Shown here in pieces: positions 1 through 7,709 of a stretch of DNA of 64,000 bases (within the stretch, counting starts at the first letter, position 1; every line of letters begins with the position of its first letter). This DNA comes from Microvirga sp. TS319 (lineage in GTDB: Bacteria; Pseudomonadota; Alphaproteobacteria; Rhizobiales; Beijerinckiaceae). The notes under the pieces are model-generated. The model was not told where the DNA came from. It saw nothing but the letters and a program-made list of their open reading frames with translations, and did no database searches. The position numbers and the translations under genes are program-made. The stretch covers positions 727,501 to 791,500 of the forward strand of contig NZ_JBGGGT010000001.1 in NCBI RefSeq assembly GCF_041276405.1. Reading direction: 5' to 3'.

Positions 1-15
1 CGGCATAACCTTATA

Positions 16-33
16 CTGAAAGGGAACTTTCAG
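16..33. repeat. Short hairpin at the window edge
   Basis: Seven-base arms CTGAAAG and CTTTCAG enclose a GGAA loop. The hairpin lies about 120 bases ahead of the ETF-QO start. It could be a terminator for a gene outside the window or an operator; no T-run follows it. Confidence 0.4.
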
Positions 34-155
34 CGCAGGGCCGATGAAGTTAGGAACAGTCCCTAACAAAGACAGGACTTGAGAAGGCGGGCGGACGGTT
101 CATATGTAAACCGCCGGAAGCGCTCGGCTTTGAAGTCGCGTACAGGAGAACACTC

Positions 156-1820
156 ATGTCCGATCTGCCCGCCCGTGAAGCGATGGAGTTCGACGTCGTC
201 ATTGTCGGCGCCGGTCCTGCGGGATTGGCGGCCGCGATCCGGCTCAAGCAGCAGGCGGTGGAACAGGGCCAGGACATCTCCGTAGTCGTGGTGGAGAAGG
301 GATCCGAGGTCGGCGCGCACATTCTCTCCGGCGCGGTGATCGACCCGATCGGCCTCGACGCCCTGCTGCCGGACTGGCGCAATGATCCCGACCGCCCGCT
401 CCACACGCAGGTGACGGCCGACGAGTTCATGTATCTCGGCCACGCGGGCGGCGTGCGGCTGCCCAACCTGTTCATGCCCAAGCTCATGAACAACCACGGC
501 AACTTCGTCGGCTCCCTCGGCAACGTCGCGCGCTATCTCGGCCGCAAGGCGGAAGAGCTCGGGGTCGAGATCTATCCGGGCTTTCCGGCGTCCGAGGTGC
601 TGATCGAGGACGGCAAGGTGGTGGGCGTCGCCACGGGCGACATGGGGATCGGCCGCGGCGGCGAGCCCAACGCCAATTTCACCCGCGGCATGGAACTGCG
701 CGCCAAGTACACGATCTTCGGCGAGGGCGCGCGCGGCTCGCTCACCAAGCAGATGGTCGAGCGCTTCGGCCTGAACCACGGCCGTGACCACCAGAAATAC
801 GGCCTCGGCATCAAAGAGCTCTGGCACGTGAGGCCGGAGAAGTTCCAGGCCGGGCTGGTGCGCCATTCGATGGGCTGGCCCTTGCCGAACAACGCGGGCG
901 GCGGCTCCTGGCTCTACCATTTCGACGACCATCTCGTGTCGGTCGGCTTCGTGGTGCACCTCAACTACAAGAACCCGACGCTCTCGCCCTTCGACGAGTT
1001 CCAGCGCTTCAAGACCCATCCGATGGTGCGCGACGTGTTCGAGGGCGGAAAGCGCATCGGCTACGGCGCGCGGGCCATCATGGAGGGTGGCTGGCAGTCG
1101 GTGCCGCGGCTGTCCTTCCCGGGCGGCTGCCTCGTGGGCGACAGTGCCGGCTTCGTGAACGTGCCGCGCATCAAGGGCAGCCACAACGCCGTGCTCTCGG
1201 GCATGCAATGCGCCGACCATGTCTTCGCGGCCCTGCAGGCGGGCCGGGCCCACGACGAGGTTTCGTCCTACGAAGAGGGCTGGCGCTCCTCGCCCATCGG
1301 GGCGGACCTGAAGCGGGTGCGCAACGTCAAGCCGCTGTGGTCGCGCTACGGTACGGCGGCCGGCGTGGCGTTGGGCGGTCTCGACATGTGGATGACGGAG
1401 CTGTTCGGCTGGTCGCCGTTCGGCACGATGAAGCATGGCAAGCCGGACCACGAGTGCCTGCTGCCGGTCAGCCAGGTGACGCCGATCCGCTACGAGCGGC
1501 CGGACGGGGTGCTGACCTTCGACAAGCTCTCGTCGGTATTCTTATCCAACACCAACCATGAGGAGGACCAGCCGGTCCACCTGAAGGTGAAGGACATGGG
1601 CCTGCAGAAGGCCTCCGAGCACGACGTCTATGGCGGCCCCTCGCAGCGCTACTGTCCGGCCGGGGTCTATGAATGGGTGGAAGGCGAGGGCGGGGTGCGG
1701 TTCCAGATCAACGCGCAGAACTGCGTCCACTGCAAGACCTGCGACATCAAGGATCCGAACCAGAACATCGTCTGGACCACTCCGGAAGGCGGCGGCGGGC
1801 CCAACTACGTGAACATGTGA
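156..1820 (+). CDS. etfD: Electron transfer flavoprotein-ubiquinone oxidoreductase
   Basis: This 554-residue protein passes electrons from reduced electron transfer flavoprotein to ubiquinone at the inner membrane, and so links acyl-CoA and amino-acid dehydrogenases to respiration. The N-terminus (residues 10-20) carries the FAD-binding Rossmann motif VGAGPAGLAA. The C-terminus has the 4Fe-4S ferredoxin-like ligands, with C in YCPAGVYEW and the CVHCKTC cluster near residue 530, and ends with the family-typical GGGGPNYVNM. Length matches the family (about 550). The ATG start follows an AGGAG-like sequence. An acyl-CoA dehydrogenase at 26.7 kb is a possible upstream donor through ETF, but ETF itself is not in the window. 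It appears to be monocistronic, with a hairpin behind it. Confidence 0.96.
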   Translation: MSDLPAREAMEFDVVIVGAGPAGLAAAIRLKQQAVEQGQDISVVVVEKGSEVGAHILSGAVIDPIGLDALLPDWRNDPDRPLHTQVTADEFMYLGHAGGVRLPNLFMPKLMNNHGNFVGSLGNVARYLGRKAEELGVEIYPGFPASEVLIEDGKVVGVATGDMGIGRGGEPNANFTRGMELRAKYTIFGEGARGSLTKQMVERFGLNHGRDHQKYGLGIKELWHVRPEKFQAGLVRHSMGWPLPNNAGGGSWLYHFDDHLVSVGFVVHLNYKNPTLSPFDEFQRFKTHPMVRDVFEGGKRIGYGARAIMEGGWQSVPRLSFPGGCLVGDSAGFVNVPRIKGSHNAVLSGMQCADHVFAALQAGRAHDEVSSYEEGWRSSPIGADLKRVRNVKPLWSRYGTAAGVALGGLDMWMTELFGWSPFGTMKHGKPDHECLLPVSQVTPIRYERPDGVLTFDKLSSVFLSNTNHEEDQPVHLKVKDMGLQKASEHDVYGGPSQRYCPAGVYEWVEGEGGVRFQINAQNCVHCKTCDIKDPNQNIVWTTPEGGGGPNYVNM

Positions 1821-1842
1821 GCTGGCCGCCTCCTGCCTCCAT

Positions 1843-1952
1843 GATCCTCTCGCGTCCGGGCCGGGCTCGACCCGGCCGTTCCCGTCCTCACGGACCGCAA
1901 CGGGCCAGGGACATGGATCCCCGGCCGAGGGTCGGGGATAACGAGGTTCTGA
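1843..1952. repeat. Family B palindromic repeat, copy 1
   Basis: Two GC-rich hairpin arms of the form CCGGGC...GCCCGG are separated by a short spacer (second arm at about 1912-1950, with ATGGATCCCCGGC). The same pattern recurs in several other intergenic gaps of this window. Confidence 0.5.
1859..1877 (+). terminator. Hairpin behind etfD
   Basis: GGCCGGG and CCCGGCC pair around a CTCGA loop about 40 bases after the stop codon. It has no strong T-run and is also part of a family B interspersed repeat, so its role as a terminator is inferred. Confidence 0.4.
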
Positions 1953-2129
1953 TCGACCGTTCAGGGTCTGGGCAGCGAACCCGATCGGCTCCTCACGAGG
2001 CTTTTACGCTCCCAGCGGCAATCTCCCCCCTTGCCGCCGCTAAGGGGAAACGCCATTCTCCGGCCTGATTTGGCGCACATCTCCTACCTTCCTTGCCCTG
2101 AGATGTCGCGATGATTGGAGCCGCGCTTC

Positions 2130-3920
2130 GTGCCCACGTTCAAATTGCCTTTGGCCCGCAAGGGTTTACCTGCACTCGTTTTGGTGGCGGCCGGCCTTCT
2201 GGCTTCGCCCGCCTTGGCGGTCAACACAGATCCAAACGAGGCTCTGACACCTGCCCAGAGCCTGGAGGGCAACTTTCTCTCGGCCTATGTGGCCGGTACC
2301 GCCCGCGACACGCAAGCCGCCTCCCTGTATTTCCGCGAGGCCATCCAGGCCGATCCCGGCAATCAGGAACTGCTTGAGCGTGGTTTCGTGGCGTTCCTCG
2401 GCAACGGTTCCATGCAGGAGGCCTATCGGGTCGCCGAGCGTCTCTCCAAGCGCGATTCGTCCAACAATCTCGCGCAGTTCGCCCTCGCGGTCCGCTCGAT
2501 GAAGGCGCAGAAATACGCCGATGCCCGCACTCGTCTCAGCAAGGGAATGCGCGGCCGCCAGGCGGACCTCACCGCAACGCTCCTGACGGCCTGGGCCTAT
2601 GCCGGGGCGAAGGACGGCAAACAGGCGCTGGCGACGGTCGACAAGCTCAAGAGCGAGCGCGCTTTCAACCAGTTCCGCGAATACCACGCGGCTCTGATCG
2701 CCGACGTGGTCGGCAACACGAAGGAGGCCGAGAAGCGCTTCAAGGCCGCCTATGAGGGCGAGAAGAACACCTTGCAGGTGGTCGACGCTTATGGCCGTTT
2801 TCTGGCCAAGCAGGGCAAGAAGGACGAGGCGATCGCCGTCTACAAGGCCTTCGATGAACTCGCTCCGCGCCATCCCATCGTCAGGTCCGCGCTGGCGGCC
2901 CTGCAGGAGGGCAAGCCGCTCACGCCCCTCGTGACGAACGCGCAGGACGGCGCGGCCGAGCTGCTCTACGGCCTTGGCGTGGTGGGCAACACGCAGGGTG
3001 ACGAGCTGACCGCCATCATCTATCTCCAGCTCGGCCTGGACCTGAAGCCGGATCATCCCCTCGCGCTGATCACCCTCGGGGACGTCTATGAGCGCCTCAA
3101 GCAATACGAGCAGGCGAACGCGATCTTCGAACGGGTTCCGAAGGACGCGCCGATCCGCACGAGCGCCGACATCGCCATCGGGCAGAACTATGAGCAGATG
3201 GGACGCGGCGAAGAGTCCATGGCCTATCTCGACAAGCTCATGAAGGAGCGCCCGGACGACGTCGAAGTGGTGATGGCGCTCGGCAACGTGCAGCGTTCGC
3301 GCAAGAAGTTCGCGGAGGCGGCCGAGACCTACGGCCGGGCCATCGAGCTCGTCGGAACGCCGCAGCGCGGCCACTGGATCCTGTTCTTCTATCGCGGCAC
3401 GTCCTATGAGCGGGCGAAGCAGTGGGACAAGGCCGAAGCCGACCTCAAGAAATCGCTGGAGCTGGTGCCCGACAGCCTGCCGGCCGGTAAGGCCCAGGTG
3501 ATGAACTATCTCGCCTATTCCTGGGTCGACCGGAACGAGAACATCGACGATGCCTTCAAGATGCTCACGAAGGCCGTGGAACTCGCCCCCCGCGACGGCA
3601 TGATCATCGATTCTCTCGGCTGGGCCTATTACCGACTCGGACGCTACGAGGATGCGGTGCGGGAGCTGGAAAAGGCCGTCGACCTCAAGGCGGGAGACCC
3701 GACGATCAACGATCACCTGGGCGATGCCTATTGGAAGGTCGGCCGCAAGATCGAAGCGAAGTTCCAATGGGATCACGCCAAGGCGTCGAATCCCGAGCCG
3801 GAGGATCTCGTGAAGATCCTCAAGAAGATCGACAACGGTCTGGAGGAGGATCCGAATCCCGCCGCCGCCGACAGCACGCCCGCTCCGGCTCCGGTGCCTA
3901 TGCCGCAGAGCGGCGGTTAA
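2130..3920 (+). CDS. Exported TPR-repeat protein
   Basis: The protein has about 596 residues. The N-terminus after the start is basic and then hydrophobic (LPALVLVAAGLLASPALA), a clear signal peptide with an AxA-type cleavage site, so the protein should be periplasmic or lipid-anchored outside the membrane. The rest is a long series of tetratricopeptide repeats, for example around residues 440-530 with NYLAYSWVDRNENIDDAF and DSLGWAYYRLGRYEDAVREL. The tail is proline/alanine rich. I prefer the GTG at 2130, because GGAG lies nine bases before it; a TTG at 2115 in the same frame has no such site. TPR proteins of this type scaffold envelope complexes, but the partner cannot be read from sequence. 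It lies ahead of ispE but is separated by repeats. Confidence 0.85.
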   Translation: MPTFKLPLARKGLPALVLVAAGLLASPALAVNTDPNEALTPAQSLEGNFLSAYVAGTARDTQAASLYFREAIQADPGNQELLERGFVAFLGNGSMQEAYRVAERLSKRDSSNNLAQFALAVRSMKAQKYADARTRLSKGMRGRQADLTATLLTAWAYAGAKDGKQALATVDKLKSERAFNQFREYHAALIADVVGNTKEAEKRFKAAYEGEKNTLQVVDAYGRFLAKQGKKDEAIAVYKAFDELAPRHPIVRSALAALQEGKPLTPLVTNAQDGAAELLYGLGVVGNTQGDELTAIIYLQLGLDLKPDHPLALITLGDVYERLKQYEQANAIFERVPKDAPIRTSADIAIGQNYEQMGRGEESMAYLDKLMKERPDDVEVVMALGNVQRSRKKFAEAAETYGRAIELVGTPQRGHWILFFYRGTSYERAKQWDKAEADLKKSLELVPDSLPAGKAQVMNYLAYSWVDRNENIDDAFKMLTKAVELAPRDGMIIDSLGWAYYRLGRYEDAVRELEKAVDLKAGDPTINDHLGDAYWKVGRKIEAKFQWDHAKASNPEPEDLVKILKKIDNGLEEDPNPAAADSTPAPAPVPMPQSGG

Positions 3921-3943
3921 TCCGGATTATCTCTCCGTTCCTC

Positions 3944-3983
3944 GTCATGGCCGGGCTTGTCCCGGCCATCCACATTTTTGTGC
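3944..3983. repeat. Family B palindromic repeat, copy 2
   Basis: CATGGCCGGGCTTGTCCCGG forms a hairpin of GCCGGG with CCCGGC, followed by ATCCACATTT. Only one arm of the element is visible here. Confidence 0.5.
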
Positions 3984-3986
3984 CTG

Positions 3987-4097
3987 GCGCATCGTGCAGG
4001 CCCAGCGAGCCGCGCGAGCGAAAAGTGGACCCGTTTTCACGAACGTGGCCCTTCGGGTCCGCTCAACCGATGCGCTTATCTAAGAAGGGAGCATCGG
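3987..4097. repeat. Family A interspersed repeat, copy 1
   Basis: It begins GCGCATCGTGC, contains AAAAGTGGACCCGTTTTC and the insert CGTGGCCCTTCGGGTCCG, and ends with GATGCGCTTATCTAAGAAGG followed by GAGCATCGG. The same modules in the same order occur near 31.5 kb and 39.3 kb. Confidence 0.75.
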
Positions 4098-4179
4098 AAC
4101 AAGAGGTAGGTGCTCGGCACGGGGCCTGGCATGACGGCATAGGATCCTGCTTCCCATCAGACTTTCCCTCGGGCATGGA

Positions 4180-5058
4180 ATGAGCATGTCCGTGTCCCTT
4201 GCCGACCACGCGCCCGCCAAGATCAACCTGACGCTTCATGTCCTGGGGCGGCGGGCGGACGGCTATCACGAACTCGAAAGTCTCGTGGCCTTCGCGGGGG
4301 TGGGGGACGATCTTCGGCTCGTGCCGGGCCCCCATCTCTCGCTGCGGGTTGGCGGTCCGACGGCCGCATCGGCGGGCACCGCCGCGGACAATCTCGTTCT
4401 GAAGGCCGCGCGCCTCCTGGCCGAACGGATGCCAGGTCTCGAGACCGGCGCTTTCCACCTGATCAAACGCCTGCCCGTCGCCGCGGGAATCGGCGGTGGT
4501 TCATCCGACGCGGCGGCGGCCCTCAGATTGCTGGCGCAGCTCAACGATCTCCCCCTGTCGCATCCGGCGCTGCGCGAGGCGGCGCGGCTTACCGGCGCGG
4601 ATGTGCCGGTCTGCCTCGATCCTCGGGCCCGGATGATGCGCGGGGTCGGAGAGGAACTCGGACCGCCTCTGGCGCTGCCGCCGCTTTTCGCCGTTTTGGT
4701 GAATCCGCGTGTGCCCGTCGAAACGCCTGCCGTGTTCAGGGCACTCGGATTGCAGACGGGGCAATCCTTGGACGGCGCGGCGCATCCTGTTCCGGAAGCG
4801 GGTTCGATTCGGTCCTGGATGGGAAGCCTGGAGGCTGCGCGCAACGATCTCGAACCGCCTGCTCGAACGATTCAGCCGGTGATCGGGGAGGCGCTCGACC
4901 TCGTCGCCCGGACCAGGAACTGCCGTCTCGCGCGCATGTCGGGCTCGGGCGCGACCGTGTTCGGTCTCTATGACGATTCTCGGGGCGCGACGGATGCCGC
5001 TCGCTTCGTTCTTGGCCACAGGCCGGAGTGGTGGGTAGAGGCCACGAGCCTCGGTTGA
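4180..5058 (+). CDS. ispE: 4-diphosphocytidyl-2-C-methyl-D-erythritol kinase
   Basis: This is a cytoplasmic GHMP kinase of 292 residues that phosphorylates the 2-hydroxyl of CDP-methylerythritol in the MEP route to isoprenoids. The N-terminus has the substrate motif [20 protein letters not shown] (residues 11-30). The ATP-binding GHMP loop is [20 protein letters not shown] (about residues 100-120), and the C-terminal motif is [13 protein letters not shown]. Length is normal. A long-chain prenyl diphosphate synthase lies 1.3 kb downstream on the other strand, a later user of the same pathway, but the two are not in one operon. The ATG at 4180 fits the family start. Confidence 0.96.
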   Translation: MSMSVSLADHAPAKINLTLHVLGRRADGYHELESLVAFAGVGDDLRLVPGPHLSLRVGGPTAASAGTAADNLVLKAARLLAERMPGLETGAFHLIKRLPVAAGIGGGSSDAAAALRLLAQLNDLPLSHPALREAARLTGADVPVCLDPRARMMRGVGEELGPPLALPPLFAVLVNPRVPVETPAVFRALGLQTGQSLDGAAHPVPEAGSIRSWMGSLEAARNDLEPPARTIQPVIGEALDLVARTRNCRLARMSGSGATVFGLYDDSRGATDAARFVLGHRPEWWVEATSLG

Positions 5059-5124
5059 GCCTTGACCCGATGCTGGCCGCTCAGTCGCCATCCCGGTCCT
5101 TCTCGGGACAGGGGCCTGAGACCT

Positions 5125-5153
5125 GAATGGCCGGCGCAGGGCCGGCCATGACG
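5125..5153. repeat. Family B palindromic repeat, copy 3
   Basis: GGCCGGC and GCCGGCC pair around a short loop, followed by ATGACG. It sits between the convergent ispE and metQ genes and could act as a terminator for both. Confidence 0.45.
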
Positions 5154-5182
5154 TCGATGAAGGCTCGAACCTCTCGAGAATC

Positions 5183-5992
5183 TTACCAAGCCGGGATGAT
5201 GGCGCCCTTGAAGCGCTCTTCCAGGAACTTGGCGACTTCCGGAGACTGGTAGGATTCCACGAAGGTCCTGATCTCCGGACGGTTCTCGTCACCCTGACGG
5301 GCCGCGATGAAGTTCGCGTAGGGATTGCCCTCGCGCTTCTCGACCGCGATCGTGTCCTTGCGGATGTCGAGACCGGCATTGAGCGCATGGTCGGTGTTGA
5401 TGACCGCCGCATCGAGATCGGGCAGGGCGCGAGGCAGCTGCGCGGCATCGAGCTCGGAGAACTGGATGTTCTTCGGGTTCTCGGCGATATCGAGCAGGCT
5501 CGGCGACAGGCCCTTGCCGTCCTTGAGCTTGATCAGGCCTTCCTGAGCCAGGAGGTTCAGCGCACGACCGCCGTTGCTCGGATCGTTCGGAATGCCGATC
5601 TTCGCTCCCTTCGGCAGGTCGGCGACGGACTTCACCTTGGACGAGTAGAGGCCGATCGGCTGCACGAACGTGAAGCCCACGGGCACGATCTTGTAGCCGC
5701 GCGCTGCGATCTGCGCATCGAGATAGGGCTTGTGCTGGAAGGCGTTGGCATCGAGATCCTTGCGTTCCAACGCTTCGTTCACGAGGGCGTAATCGGAGAA
5801 GGGAACGAGCTCGACATTGAGCCCCTTTCCGGCAGCGACCTTCTTGACGACCTGCGCCACCTCTTCCTCGGCGCCGGACATGACGCCGACCTTGATGCTT
5901 TTCTGCTGGGCGGCGGCGGGGAGTGCCACGGCCAGAGCTGCTCCGAGCGCGAAGGTCGCGGACAGGAGCGTGCGGCGGTTGAAAACGGACAT
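5183..5992 (-). CDS. metQ: Methionine ABC transporter substrate-binding protein (NlpA/MetQ family)
   Basis: This 269-residue exported protein should bind methionine in the periplasm for a MetNIQ-type importer. The signal peptide is MSVFNRRTLLSATFALGAAL and onward to a cleavage site after AAA near residue 28. The mature part begins with KSIKVGVMSGAEEE and contains the family motifs YALVNEALERKDLDANAFQH and PNDPSNGGRAL. The ATG has an AAAGG site seven bases upstream. No metN or metI gene is adjacent, so this is an orphan binding protein or the permease genes lie elsewhere. The long leader upstream (5993-6312) carries a SAM-II aptamer, a short Cys-Cys ORF and a hairpin, which agrees with control by sulfur amino acids. 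The exact ligand is inferred from the family. Confidence 0.9.
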   Translation of the reverse strand: MSVFNRRTLLSATFALGAALAVALPAAAQQKSIKVGVMSGAEEEVAQVVKKVAAGKGLNVELVPFSDYALVNEALERKDLDANAFQHKPYLDAQIAARGYKIVPVGFTFVQPIGLYSSKVKSVADLPKGAKIGIPNDPSNGGRALNLLAQEGLIKLKDGKGLSPSLLDIAENPKNIQFSELDAAQLPRALPDLDAAVINTDHALNAGLDIRKDTIAVEKREGNPYANFIAARQGDENRPEIRTFVESYQSPEVAKFLEERFKGAIIPAW

Positions 5993-6015
5993 AAGACTAC
6001 CTTTCGGGCAAGATC

Positions 6016-6043
6016 TGTCCGGACTTCAACACGAGGCCGGACA
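6016..6043 (-). promoter_or_regulatory. Hairpin just upstream of metQ
   Basis: TGTCCGG and CCGGACA pair around a 14-base loop, ending about 24 bases before the metQ start codon. It lies between the short leader ORF and the gene, where an attenuator or translation-control stem would be expected. It has no T-run. Confidence 0.4.
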
Positions 6044-6069
6044 TGTGGTTCGGGGAAGGCGAGGAACGG

Positions 6070-6153
6070 TCAGGACGCGAGACGACAACACCGCTCGGTG
6101 CGGGAATGCCGATGGATCGGTCTCGCTATCGACATGAACGGTGAGTGCGTCAT
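6070..6153 (-). CDS. Possible 27-residue leader peptide with a Cys-Cys pair
   Basis: The reading frame starts at ATG 6153, ends with TGA at 6070-6072, and encodes a basic peptide that finishes RHSRTERCCRLAS. GGGA lies about ten bases before the ATG. It lies between the SAM-II aptamer and metQ. Short cysteine-containing upstream ORFs are known in bacteria as sensors of cysteine supply through ribosome stalling, so this peptide could add a second sulfur signal. That role is inferred; the ORF is short enough to be chance. Confidence 0.4.
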   Translation of the reverse strand: MTHSPFMSIARPIHRHSRTERCCRLAS

Positions 6154-6196
6154 GGCCAGTCGTCCCTCGTGAACCACGAGGCGGAAGCCGCTCGTG

Positions 6197-6249
6197 GCGC
6201 TTTAGCCTTTGATCACGCGGGGCAAGCTGCTCGTCTCAAATCACCGCGG
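6197..6249 (-). promoter_or_regulatory. SAM-II riboswitch aptamer upstream of metQ
   Basis: On the minus strand the segment reads CGCGGTGATTTGA, then GCTTGCCCCGCG, then TGATCAAAGGCTAAA. CGCGG pairs with CCGCG to form the first stem. TTTGA pairs with TCAAA to form the pseudoknot that defines SAM-II. The conserved GATTTG, CTTGC and GCTAAA blocks are all present in order. The class binds S-adenosylmethionine and usually represses methionine genes. The aptamer is about 200 bases from the metQ start, further than usual, and is followed by a CCACGAG/CTCGTGG hairpin at 6180-6198. Confidence 0.8.
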
Positions 6250-6283
6250 GCCCGAAGGGGACAGGCCGCCTCGGGACAGGGAT

Positions 6284-6312
6284 ATTTGTATATCGGCTGA
6301 TTTTTATGTCAA
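6284..6312 (-). promoter_or_regulatory. Candidate metQ promoter
   Basis: A perfect TTGACA (6307-6312 read on the minus strand) is followed at about 16 bases by TACAAA. Together they would start a transcript just upstream of the SAM-II aptamer. The local AT content is high for this window. Confidence 0.5.
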
Positions 6313-6314
6313 TC

Positions 6315-6340
6315 GGATTGTTCTGTAAAAAGAACAATCC
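6315..6340. terminator. Perfect 10-bp inverted repeat behind the prenyl synthase gene
   Basis: GGATTGTTCT and AGAACAATCC flank a six-base GTAAAA loop. It lies nine bases past the stop codon of the minus-strand prenyl synthase and next to the metQ -35 box. A terminator is likely, although no T-run follows; its AT-rich stem would also suit a protein-binding operator for metQ. Confidence 0.45.
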
Positions 6341-6348
6341 TGCCATGC

Positions 6349-7368
6349 TCAATGCGCTCGGGCGATGCAGAAATCGACCGTGTCGAGCAGAGCCTGCTTC
6401 ATGGGGCTCGACGGGAAGAGGGCGAGTGCATCCCGCGCCATCGAGCCGTAATGGCGGGCGCGCTCGATGGTGTCCTCCAGGGCCCTGTGCCGGCGCATGA
6501 TCGCGACGGCCTGCTCGAGGTCGCCGTCCTGGATTTCTCCCTGCTCGAGCACGCGCTTCCAGAAGGTGCGCTCCTCCGCCGAGCCGCGGCGGAAGGACAG
6601 AACGACCGGAAGCGTAATCTTTCCTTCGCGGAAATCGTCGCCCAGGTTCTTGCCCAGCATCGCAGCCTTGCCGCCATAATCGAGGGCGTCGTCCACGAGC
6701 TGGAAGGCAATGCCGAGATTCATGCCATAGGAGCGGCAGGCGGCCTGCTCCGCCTTCGACCGGCTGGCGATCACGGGACCGACCTCGCAGGCGGCGGCGA
6801 AGAGTTCCGCCGTCTTGCCCCGGATCACCGCGAGATATTCGTCTTCGGTGGTTTCGGTGTTCTTGGCGGCGGCAAGCTGCATCACCTCGCCTTCCGCGAT
6901 CACGGTCGCGGCGGCGGAGAGAATGTCGAGGGCGCGCAGCGAGCCCACTTCCACCATCATGCGGAAGGCTTGGCCCAAGAGAAAATCTCCCACGAGCACG
7001 CTCGCCTCGTTGCCCCATTTGATGCGGGCTGCGATCTTGCCGCGACGCATGTCGCTCTCGTCCACCACATCGTCGTGGAGCAGGGTGGCCGTGTGCATGA
7101 ACTCGACGGCGGCCGCGAGCTTCACATGGCCGTCGCCCTCGTATCCGGACAGGCCGGCGGTCGCGAGGGTGAGCATGGGGCGCAGGCGCTTGCCGCCGGA
7201 GGAGATGAGATGGTTGGCCACCTCCGGAATCATGGTGACCTCGGATCCCGTCCGCGACAGGATCATCGCATTGACCCGCTGCATGTCGGCGGCCACAAGG
7301 GAGACGAGCTTCTCGATGCCCGCATTCTTTTCAGGATGCTTATCTTCGAAAGGAACGACGACGCCCAC
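6349..7368 (-). CDS. ispB: Long-chain (octaprenyl/decaprenyl type) polyprenyl diphosphate synthase
   Basis: This 339-residue trans-prenyltransferase adds isopentenyl units to an allylic diphosphate to make the ubiquinone side chain. The first aspartate-rich motif is DDVVDESDMRRG (residues 99-110) and the second is DDALDY (226-231). The substrate-binding GGKRLRP lies at 58-64. The chain-length motif and length fit the class that makes C40-C50 products rather than geranylgeranyl enzymes. It is transcribed away from the DUF2007 gene at 7481. The final product length cannot be read from sequence alone. Confidence 0.92.
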   Translation of the reverse strand: MGVVVPFEDKHPEKNAGIEKLVSLVAADMQRVNAMILSRTGSEVTMIPEVANHLISSGGKRLRPMLTLATAGLSGYEGDGHVKLAAAVEFMHTATLLHDDVVDESDMRRGKIAARIKWGNEASVLVGDFLLGQAFRMMVEVGSLRALDILSAAATVIAEGEVMQLAAAKNTETTEDEYLAVIRGKTAELFAAACEVGPVIASRSKAEQAACRSYGMNLGIAFQLVDDALDYGGKAAMLGKNLGDDFREGKITLPVVLSFRRGSAEERTFWKRVLEQGEIQDGDLEQAVAIMRRHRALEDTIERARHYGSMARDALALFPSSPMKQALLDTVDFCIARAH

Positions 7369-7480
7369 GTCTCAAACCCGGGTTGCCGGCCGGCATGGCC
7401 GGTAGGAATATGATTCACCGTGGCATGGCACTTTCCATGCCGCAATGCAAACGCTTGCCACAGAGGAAAGTTGTCAGCCA

Positions 7481-7705
7481 ATGGTCGAAATCGTCCGCAC
7501 CAACGATCTCGTGTTGGTTGGCTTCCTACAATCCTTATTGGAGAACGCCAATATCTCCGTTCTTGTGGCAGACATGCATATGAGCGCTCTGGAGGGGATG
7601 ATCGGGGCTTTTCCCAGGCGGCTCCTGGTGCCTGACGACGATGCGGATCAGGCCCGGCGGCTGATCCGCGAGGCGGGGCTCGAAGGCGAGCTGCGCCAAG
7701 GATAG
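7481..7705 (+). CDS. DUF2007-type small protein
   Basis: This 74-residue protein begins MVEIVRTNDLVLVGFLQSLL at ATG 7481 and contains LLVPDDDADQARRLIREAGL, both typical of the DUF2007 putative signal-transducing family. It ends five bases before the methyltransferase gene at 7710, so the two are probably cotranscribed. An in-frame ATG at 7445 would add 12 residues that do not look conserved. The function of the family is not established. Confidence 0.75.
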   Translation: MVEIVRTNDLVLVGFLQSLLENANISVLVADMHMSALEGMIGAFPRRLLVPDDDADQARRLIREAGLEGELRQG

Positions 7706-7709
7706 TTGC

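Noticed and set aside
63..1451. Long minus-strand frame opposite ETF-QO
   Set aside because: Antisense shadow of a GC-rich gene: no start site, composition rich in Arg/His/Ala, while the plus-strand frame has full ETF-QO motifs.
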